Source: Astrocystis sublimbata (lineage: Eukaryota > Ascomycota > Sordariomycetes > Xylariales > Xylariaceae). From it: a DNA stretch of 64,000 nucleotides. Below are positions 54,171 to 64,000 of this stretch, piece by piece (positions within the stretch are counted from its first letter, which is position 1; the number at the start of each line of letters is the position of its first letter). The position numbers were made by a program, and so were the translations under genes. The stretch is taken from NCBI GenBank assembly GCA_022453515.1, contig JAJNNY010000015.1, positions 248,001-312,000 on the forward strand, given 5' to 3'. The notes under the pieces are model-generated. The model searched no databases. It was not told the origin of the DNA and saw nothing but the letters and a program-made list of their open reading frames with translations.

Positions 54171-57100
54171 CGAGGGAACACCGCTTTGACCCTCGAATGA
54201 GGTTCGTCACTCTCGATAGTGGGGTTGGACAATTCGTCTTTTCTCCGGCGTAGAGTTACATTGGTTGCTGTCTTGGGATGCATGCTGAAAGCATCTACTT
54301 CTCCACCTCAAGCAGATGCATGCTACGTACTGTAAGTACGAGTAGTACTAGAGAACTACATTTGAAGTGTAAGAATCTCGACACTGTGAACAACTGGCTC
54401 CTCTCTTAAGACACCCAATGTTGGGGCCACATCCACTCAACGGCGCCCCAAACAGCATCAACAGCATCTCCCTGAGACTTTGATAGCCAGGGGTTTATGG
54501 AAGACAGTATACTCATAGGTGCATTTGACAGGTGGCGTTTTAGCTCTGGACAGGAACACCAATAAAGTACAGTACAGCTGAACCGCTTCTCAGGCCCGAG
54601 ACGTCGGTGCCGAACGGGAAAAGAACTAGAACAAGTGCCGCAGTGAACGCTCTACTAGTAGCTGAATGCATTCGAGACGACGATGGCTCGTGTCTGTGCG
54701 AGTATAGCTGGTTATACTGGCAACGTGCATCCTGTTATCGTCGCAAGTACGAGTATGATAGTATATTTAGATTCTCTACCGATAGGTATGGGGTTATTGC
54801 TGCTGTATGAGGATGATGCGATGCAGCTGGACTTTTACAGATAGATGTTTGGGCCTCTTGTTCATCCTCATCGGGGACGTGTTGCTTTTGCGGTTTCTTG
54901 GCCAGGCTGGGTCCACCCAAAAAATCAATTGTCCACTGGAGTTCATGCTATCCATTCCTTACGAGTACATGGTGCTATCTCTGAAAGCCGAGTCACATAG
55001 GTTTTGAAGGTTTGATGACGATGCGCTCTGACACTTGTTTAGCGAGACCTCAAGCTAATTATAGCGTATAGCGACGTGTATGCTATGGCGGAAGATCTTC
55101 TTAAGATGTGCAGTATAGATATGCTCTGCCGGGTGACTGGGACAACCAAAGATAAGTGAATGGTAGATCAATCAGGCAGGTATTTCCCCTTTCACTCTTA
55201 TTACCAATGCTATACTTCCCATACTAAAGATATAGTACCTGACTCGGCGAGCCCAGCAGTTTGGAACCAGAGAAGGCCACGGATCTAGATCCTTGTTCAA
55301 ACTAAGGTTAGTGTGTACTACGTAGGCACTACGCGAATTACTGGCATGATCCCTCTGGGATTTCTCGACTTTAGTGTAAACAAACCGAAGACGGCACAGC
55401 CCTAAGCCCATGGTATGTCGGATCGAGACGAACCACGCGAACGAGGTAACTTTATTAACGACTGAAATGAGATAGACTAAACTGATGCGATACCTGCAAA
55501 TGTTGCTACTATGAGATGAGCACAACCGACGCACCGGGCAGACGCAGTGTCAGCAGCCTTTCAGGAAGCGATCGTCGATCTCTCCGGATTGTCGGAATCG
55601 GATATCTCGTTAGGCTGATGCCCTGGAACTGGACCCTTGGCCCCGGGATCTTACGTAGCCTATGTAAATCGCGAATGTCTTAGGTCATCCAGATAGCAAT
55701 CTTACCGAGTCATTTACGGACGGGTTGGCGTAGGTCCGGTTGACAGCATCTGCATGGTACTAACTAGTGTGCTATGCTGTAAAGCCACCCCGGATTCTCT
55801 TAGCGATCTATGTAGTGCGTCGTCCGACATCCGCGAAGAGTTTTCCTAACACGGGTAAGCAAAGACGCCTCAAAACTTCACGTAAACACATAGGCCTGAT
55901 ATCTCAGTCGCTTAGGTAATGTTTCGAGGTTTCCGCGGGAGGAAAACTACTGCCTACGCCTACAATATGTATTGTGGGCTTATAACCCGACATTTTTTCT
56001 AGGCTTGTCTGATGATACCTCGTCAATCTCTCCAGCATGCGTATGCGTGTACCCTGTTGCAATTAATAGCGGGCAACCGCGGACAACCATTCATCCCCTT
56101 CACTTCGAACAGCAAAAGCGAACCAGTCTTACTGCACCTACAGTATGGCATTGGGGCCATGAAAGCAGACTACTCCTTGGCATTTTGTATTTCAGTGGGG
56201 AGAATATAGACCACTTGCAACCGTTTCACCTCGTTTTCGAACCTAGCGTAACTGAGGGGTATAAGTATACGAACGACAGAATGCGCTATAAATGCTGGGC
56301 AGAGCAGCAGACGAGGACATTGGCGATCGAGAGCCGATCTGTCTCGAGCTCAGCTGCGAGGAGAAGGATACGCACGAAATAGAAACAGTACCTGGTTACG
56401 ATAGTGAATGTAAGAATCGGCCGATTTGCCAGGGACGCTTGGACATCTGTTGGTTTACCAGGTATCCAACCAGCGGCCAAGATGACTAACGGGCGGTATG
56501 CCATGTAAGTACATTACGCTGCAGTGCGACGCTGCACTTCCAAGGTTCTCTCATCGCTTGTCGACTCTGCCACCCGGAAGATTTATCATCATCACTTCAT
56601 CAAGAAACCGTTGTGCATCCCCCACCAAGCAGACGAATCATCGGCAAGCGAGCCCTGGTGAGATCGTTTGGACACGATGACTAACGTTCTAGATTGTTGA
56701 ACAATGTGTATGTGTGGTGCATGTAACTCCCAGGATCCGCGGGTCATCGTTCAGTCCGAGGGGCCAGGTGCCCATCCGAGCAACGAGTTGAACCTGCTCA
56801 ACGCGCACGGTGATACGGCATCGCCAGTTGACTTCATACAATGGGAACAATGGGAACAATGCCTCCTCACTTACAACTTGCTAACTCATGGTGCTGCCAC
56901 TCACTCGCACCGTTCTCCGCCTTAGCCTACTTTCAGCAAGGCATTTGAGGCTAAGGTGCAGCTGCCGAGGAACCGGCTTGTGAAGCGATCAGGGTTTTCG
57001 GAGCCAATGGAAAGGAGATAGATAACTTCAAGAAGTTCAGATGGCCTTGCGTTGCAGACTAACCACCAAGACCTCCCACCTTACTTCCCTAGTAAATGGC

Positions 57101-60100
57101 CCCAGCTGTCTTAGCGCTCGCGTCAATTGGCCAGGAAATAAGCGACGGAGGAACTGCCCACGGCAAGTCGACTCTGCGTTCGATGCTCCATAATCACCAC
57201 GTATGCCGTCAAATGTGTAGGTATGTATGTATGGGATGTACGGTATCTCCGTCCCGCCCATCAGCCGTCGGCTAGCTCCCCGTTGATAGGGCCGCGGGCA
57301 GAGCGCAACGCGCGCAGCGGATGACAGCAACAAGTCTTTCAGCTTTCCACGCTTAAGCCGCCTCGCAGGGCAAATCAGCTTATTTGAGCATGAGAACCCG
57401 GGGGTGATGCCCATTTGAGGTTTGGCTTGCCGTTGGAAGAACCTTAATAAGGCGTTGCAAAGTGGCTCGGAAGGAAGAGGGACTCGATTGTGTGCATAAG
57501 TGTGTACGAGTACGTATTAGCACAACAGCTCACATCCACAGCCTGTACCTCCAGCCGTCATCATCTTGCCCCGGGCAACAAGGTACTTTTCTCTTGGCAG
57601 GCCCCGTGCTCCCTAGGGGGGCCGAGGGGGGCCTAGTTGAGAAGACGGCTCAAGCCCGTTTTTGGTTTGCGTCTGGCAGCTGAGCGGCGCTGAATTGGCG
57701 AATGGGATTCGTAATGCGGACATTCTGCTGGCCCGAGCAGCCACGTGGAATCCGATCGCACAATAAGCACCCTCCCTGCCACTACTGCGGCTTTGGCTGA
57801 CGCCGCAGTTGGAGAGGTCAACTGCGTCTGTCGCCGGACCTCACTCCGCGATCATCGCCCACCTCATTGACTACCTAGGTACCTCCTAACTAACTGATAG
57901 GAGACTGCTCTGTCTCTGTCATCTGTCTGTCTCTTTTCTGGGATACGTTAGGTAATACTGACATTGGTTCAAGTAAAAGGGCACTGTAATTTCTACTGTA
58001 TAACTACCCAATCGCTTGATATCAGCTACGATCTCCAAATGCTCTGGCAAGTCTGGCTTGCTTTCTGGCAGATAGACATCGTATGGTTGTCCAGTCAGGA
58101 GTGACAGTGACTATTAGTGAGCGCGCGAAGTATGCAGCCATTTCGCTTCACATGATATGACCCACATGGCAACCTATCGTGGATTCTCTCTCAACTAATT
58201 GGAAGACACGACTACTATTTCTCAATTTCAGCTGCATCCGTAGCGTTGAACAACAATGATGAACTTACATCCAATGGTTGTAGGCTGACGAGCAACGCTG
58301 TTGGCAGCAGCAATGAGCTACCTGTTCAGTGTTCACTTCTCTCATAGCTTCATTCACACTGATCCTAATCTCTCATGGTGAGTGAGCTGTACGTGGATTT
58401 GGCACCCTATCCACCTCCACCGTTCGAAAGCTAGCAGGATACCACTCTGCACTCCCAATTGAGGCAAAGTCACATATTACTATGATGTATAAACAACTGC
58501 CGGTCCCATTCCTGTATCTCGGCGCTAAAACAGCAGGCCATCGGCCGTAACGCTCGGTACTCCTCGCCAGCGGGTGTCACGATGCGAATAAAAACGTGAG
58601 GCATGTATATTCATGGGGCATAGTTACATCCACCGCTTTGTTAGTCATGTTCGTCCAAGAGACACGCCACATCGGCCAGTGAGAATCCCCTGGCTCAGCC
58701 ACCGAACATCACCAGACAAATGCCCGACACATAAGTAAAAGTAAACACACCCATCCATACCGTGCTGCACCAGCATCGTCAGAACGTGGTGACACCACAA
58801 GCGGATAACGCCCAAGCCGCACTCTAGTGGCCTATCATCTCAGTCGACTAACCGACAGTTGTACTGGGACCGTTTTGGGGGTTTGCGAAGAAGTCTGACA
58901 TGCGCTCTTTCGCCCTCGCCATGTCTCGCCCTCAACTGTTCCTGCAGTAGGGCGGCGACGAATGTCAATGCCATTCTCGAAGCTCGAACTATCGCCTCGC
59001 CACACTGCACCAGTGGTGCGTACCGGGCGCGAGACTAAGGCATGTAGGTAGGCAAAAATAGAATGTCTCTGCCCATTGCTACCTATCTTGATGAGATGTC
59101 AATTTCTTTCTAATCAAGATAAATAAAATATAAAATTATATACCCGTTGACTGTTGTTTCGCACTGACATTGTGGAGCACTATGAACTTACAGGCCTCTA
59201 TACTGAGCCAGGTTCTAGATGAACGATCGCTAGAGAGCCGAATTATTGCTATCCGACCGCCGAATCTCAACGCAAAAAGCTCAGTGTAAATGTCGTTATC
59301 TCTGCGTCAATTCGTAGTGCCTACCATGAGTACGAGTGGATACTTTCACTGCCTTTTGCGCATGTTGAGCGCTCGACACTCTTGGCGCTCTTCCGCAGAG
59401 GCGAGATCTCGCGTACAGCACATCGGCCCGCACACATTGTTGCAGTCAAGGAGCATCTAGATCTCTTCAGAAACCAAATGCCCAGGCCACGTCAAAGGCA
59501 AGAAGCATCCACCTACACGGAGAAGTTTTCTTCAATGAAAACAAAGTTATACATGCAAGAATACATATTTAGATGAGGCCAAGACGCACATGAGGTTCAA
59601 TTACAGCTGTCTGTTCAACCCATCGCGTCGCTTACGACAAGAATAGTGCTCGGAGGCTTAGCTTTCTGAATGAAACCTCGCCTGTAAGTCGGTACTGTAC
59701 ATATGCATGCACGACTCCCATTCTCCTGCCATTCTATATTCACCCTCGAGGAATAAAATACTGGACTTGGGTAATGAGTCTAACAATACAATTGCAGGGT
59801 GCCGATATGCATTGAGAAGCGGGAGAGATTAAAGCCTATGCTCGTTTATCATCTTCGTACCATAGCATAGTACAATCGGCGCTTTCGTCTCTTTTTTTCA
59901 GCTGGGTCATGGTAGCTGAGCGACCTGAGGTCGGCGACCATTCCAAAGATCAGCATCGAACAGGACCCCGATGAGGGGCCCAATCCCACTCTTCAATCAA
60001 ATCAGTCGCGCGTTGGCGTGCACATGCGCCCCTCTTTACGCCTTTTTTCTCCTCCATCTGTAATGCATGTCTTGAACGCGCAGGCCGGGATGCCCTGGAA

Positions 60101-63100
60101 ATAATCCCCATCCCCCCATCCTATTCGCCTATCACCATGCCGCACGCTCGCGCACTGTAGGGGGGAATCAGGGCCATCGGGATCTTGCAGCATGATGTTC
60201 GATAGACGAAAGATGATGAAGAGACGAGAATCTCCCCGAGCGCCAGCATATGTATGCGATGATCTGGATGGCGAGGCTGTTGGAGATAACTCCTGCACAA
60301 TGATGTATTTTTATTTCGTTTTGATTTTTTTGTTGTCATTAAGGGAATTCCTGTCCCCCTTTCCCGTACGAAACCCCAACTTTCGATTTTGCTTATTCTT
60401 CAATCTCCGGTCTTCTTCTGCTCCTGCTTTCTCATGTCACCTGCGTACAACATAACGTGGCGCAAGAGGTGGTTGTTGGTTGCGTTCAACGGTTCCCCCT
60501 CCAATCCAGAGGTCATGCCGAAGCCACGGACTTGGGAACCGCGGACGACGATGGCATGTCTCACCTCCTGCCCCTCTACGCTCGGTGTGAACAAGGTGGC
60601 CCCGTGATGACTTCACTACGTAACGTACCTCTATGAAAGCCCTACTTTGGTGCATCGCTCGTGTGACGTCTGTCTGGCTGTCTCAGCATTGATGGGTATA
60701 TCCCAACCCACGCCGCCACCCCCTCACACCCATCCTGTAATGGCATCTCTGTAGTGGTATCACAAGGTTTTTGCGGTGGGTGTAATCTGTACGTATGTAT
60801 GTATGTATTACCTGCCTGCTTAAATCCATCCTCTCACGAACCCAATCCGGCCGCATGGGGCCCTCGTGATCTTCGTTGTCGTATTCATCCCATTCTTCCA
60901 TTCCTCAAGAATCCTGCCGTGCGACTTGATCTTAGTTTCTTCGGCTACGGACAGCGACATCATCTCGCACGATATCACCCTTGTACACTCGTCCACCCCC
61001 AAGGTCGCCATGGACCTAATTTTACAGAGCTCGTATTGTCGAACCTATGAAGCGTGTCAATTTGTGAAATTAGGTTACGCGAACAGGGCACAAATTCGTG
61101 GATATGCTCTCCACAGTCACTTATCACATTTCTCGTGAGATAGCGATCTCTCGGGGAGCCTGTACTACTGCACAGTACTTGTATGTAATCCCATGTGACA
61201 AGTCGTCTTTCTTTCCATCTAAAGAATCAATTCGTCACCACCCGACGGCGCACAGATGGATGCACAGTCCTGGCACAGCACACTGCGTGACTGCGTAACC
61301 CAAACGTCCTATCCGCATTGTCGGGTACACGTGAGAGACATTGTCTCAACAATTACAGAAAACGAGACAGGCAGATCGTTCACTTACCCGAGGCGCATCA
61401 GGGCCAGACAGACAGTCTGCACCCGCGTTGGAGGGGTTACAGCGGGATGGCGAGCTACCTGGATACATAGGATAAAACCTCTCTCTCGGGATTTATTCTG
61501 ATCTACTGTGCATAGAAAAGAAATTTGCATCCATCCATCGTGACCTTCAGGGTAGGTGGTAACAATAGTTTCCCCGCGATTAAGAGATTAGATCAATGCA
61601 TTGGATGCACGGTCTGGAAATCGGGGCCAGCATCATCACCTAGATAACTCAACTCGTGCAGAATTACTAGGTAGCATGCGCATCCGATGCCCGGCAACTA
61701 CCGTAAAGCGGACTATCTACTGCAATCTCGGGAGCCAGTGCCCCGAGAATTGTACAACATGGCCGGGCCGAATTCGTCAGAGTTATCCCTACCTGTCTAT
61801 TTGACTATTCCATGTCTGAGTCGCTATCTATCGTACCCGAATTTACATAGTAATTATCTCATAGGCTGAGCCTGTTTCTTTTCCTCTTGTTTACTTTTGT
61901 ATGGCTTTTTTTCCAGTCAGCCCCTCTAAGACAAATTACCCCTCACCCTGGCCTTGCCAGAACCTCACCTAGGTCAGCCATTGCAGTGCCAATCTTTCCT
62001 AGCGCACCAGTCACATTCACAGGAGGAGATGTGCAAGGAAAGGACCGTACATAGCTGGCGTTTTCTCCACAGCACCCTTGACAGCGGCGATAGATATCAC
62101 GAACTATCATGAAGTCTATTTATCTGGGAGATCCAAAGTCCCTCACAGTCCCCTGTTTGTTCTGGCTTCTCATAGATGAAAAAGATCTTTTCATAAAAGA
62201 TTACTGATCAGATATCAGAAACCAAGACGGGACTAAGTATGGACAGGTTTAGCTGGCCCGCTATTGCACACTTACCTACCGGGCGGATCTACGGAGGCTA
62301 GCTGCCGCTACTTTAGTGTGAGGAGGTGTAATGGAAAAACTACTTACTTACTTACTTACCATCTACCTACGACCTGCGCCAGTAGGCAGCTTAGCATCTG
62401 CCGTCATCGTAGGATTGTGAGGGAGAGGGAATTCATGAGAAGCTCATTCTAGCCTAGAAATAATGTGCAGGCAAGCTACTGTACCTAGGTATGTGTGTGT
62501 AGGATCCGTCGATGCGTCAACTACTTGACAATTGGCCATCAGCAGCCGAACGAAACAATCGACGGCGCGATCCGCGGCAGATTTGCGAACTCTCGCAACT
62601 CATTGGGTACCGTGATGCAGCATGCCACCCTGCATTCCTTCGACCTATATCCCGAGACGGCATATACCGAGCTCGGCTCAAACCAGCACGACGAGAGAGC
62701 GCACGCACTACGGACCAGTGGATACTCTTTTTTTCTCGTCGAACTAACCTAACGCCGGGGAGCGGCATTGATATGCTGTGCCTCGCCTTCGGTGAAAGAT
62801 ATCCGGGGACAGGTGGCCTTCGCGACTTACTGTACTTGAACTTCTCCACGACAAACTTATCTGCTCAGTTCGCGGGGATCTCCCTGTTTAAATATTTACT
62901 ATTTACTAATAATGCTATTTCGTCACTGGTCTTTTACGGAACTCTCCTTACGCGCAATAGTAGCCATAAGTTAATGACTATGATCGACACTGGGTAGGCA
63001 GGTAGGCAGGCAAACTACAACTAAATCCACCGCGGCACGGGACGTAAGGAGGGGTAACAGGCTGTCGGTAACATAACTGCAGACAGGGGAGCCAGAGGGA

Positions 63101-64000
63101 AACGAGCCATGGTTGTCCGCCGTAGGGTAACCTATCAATCAACCAATTGGGGCGGCAAAAGGCAAGGCTCTGGATCCTACACACCATATGTACAGGTATC
63201 TAGATGGGCATAACATACATAGCAAAGTGTGTTAAGAGAGGTGCTTTAGTATGGGATGGGACGATCACCAAGTCCAAGGTAGCTGTGATGTGGATCGTTC
63301 ACAGAGACTCAGACACCCAGACGTCACCCATCCGCGCATGATCTGCTTCAAGGTTACGGCACTTACTGGACAATACCGTCCCGTTCCAAAGTCAGACAAG
63401 CTACGGCTACGGTGATGGGATTTACGCAAGCATAGATACGCACGCATAGTGAGCACTCCAATCCTGGGGGCGATCAACAGGCTACCTGACGATAACCCTT
63501 CCAAAAACGGGCCATAACCTGGCGCTAGAGGCGCTTTTAAAGTCGTCCTAACTTTTGACATCTCCAATAACGCTTTTTCGCCCTTTCTTTTTTTTTCTGG
63601 CCCGTTAGTTAGGGCGGAAACACAGTGTACTCGTAAATACTTACTTACATAGCTATTGTATTTTCGACCGCCCGCCCCCTTGATCAGTTCCTGGCCAGTG
63701 TGCCCTGGGCCCCCGGGACTACGGCGAGCCGAGAATAGCGCTCTCTGAAGATCTTGGCCCGAAGGAGATAGAGGTCGTTGCTAGGTTCGGCATTGGGGGG
63801 CGTGGTACAAGTCGAACAAGTACCTACATCGAGGGCGGGAAAGCTACCTGCTAGCGTTACCGTCTCTAGCGCGACGATCAGAGAGGATTTTGTCTGCTGG
63901 GTGCTGGGGTCCGCGGACACCACTATGGATGTACGAGAGCTCATTTTGCTTCGTTGAAATCGTGACTCCAACGAGATGATGGATGGATGGATGGAAGCGA
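54171..64000. other. Nearly gene-free 9.8-kb region up to the window edge
   Basis: No frame shows family motifs, splice context or sustained coding composition. It contains TACCTAGGTA palindromes at 57872-57881 and 62482-62491. Simple repeats lie at 60795-60808 (GTAT), 62341-62359 (ACTT) and 63976-63996 (GATG). A minus-strand frame at 63684-63944 (86 aa) is the only one with mildly protein-like composition. It may be the far upstream region of the homeodomain gene, or a low-density genome compartment. Confidence 0.45.
63976..63996. repeat. GATG tetranucleotide repeat
   Basis: Five or so GATG/GGAT units at the right window edge. Confidence 0.85.

Noticed and set aside
63684..63944. Minus-strand 86-codon frame at the right edge
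   Set aside because: Composition is mildly protein-like, but there is no motif, no splice partner and no context; too weak to annotate.
1..64000. CRISPR arrays, insertion sequences, rRNA genes, viral or toxin genes
   Set aside because: Looked for regular spaced repeats, transposase or reverse transcriptase motifs, and 5S or other rRNA; none seen by eye.

Overview
The window looks like nuclear DNA of a filamentous ascomycete, probably a sordariomycete. Genes carry short GT-AG introns (mostly 49-160 bases) with CTAAC/CTGAC-type branch sites. The content is typical of a plant-biomass-degrading fungus: a GH7 cellobiohydrolase, two Zn2Cys6 regulators, a GH63 glucosidase and fungus-only protein families. 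Exon structures below were built by hand from reading frame, phase, splice sites and family motifs; no alignment was run.

Layout. 0-10 kb: the 3' end of a P4-ATPase (cut by the left edge), a small unknown gene, a type II membrane protein with a lectin-like outer domain, and a GH63 glucosidase I-like gene with a C-terminal membrane anchor. 10.6-23.7 kb: an island of signalling-type genes (Ser/Thr kinase-vWA, CorA-like membrane protein, a tail-anchored unknown protein, and a protease-like domain fused to half a pseudokinase). Part of it lies between two copies of a hairpin-bearing dispersed repeat. 25-29.6 kb: a disordered unknown protein and a secreted GH7 cellobiohydrolase. 31-37 kb: a TPR-like protein and an M20 peptidase. 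37-45 kb: two divergently oriented Zn2Cys6 transcription factors, one with a 20-base micro-exon and a poly-Gln tract. 48.8-50.8 kb: a homeodomain regulator. 50.8-64 kb: an almost gene-free stretch with one low-confidence two-exon gene near 54 kb.

How the genes relate. Most are independent housekeeping or regulatory genes. The exception is 10.6-23.7 kb. Its two kinase-like genes are visibly paralogous in the C-lobe. One keeps all catalytic motifs. The other has lost its N-lobe, its HRD aspartate and its DFG phenylalanine, and is fused to a domain with a G-D-C-G protease-like motif. The two membrane proteins beside them and the divergent promoter at 21.0-21.5 kb make this the best candidate for an undescribed system, perhaps in self/non-self or stress signalling. 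That role is inference. Two genes in the island show possible damage (an in-frame stop and a frame discontinuity), as expected of a fast-evolving accessory locus.
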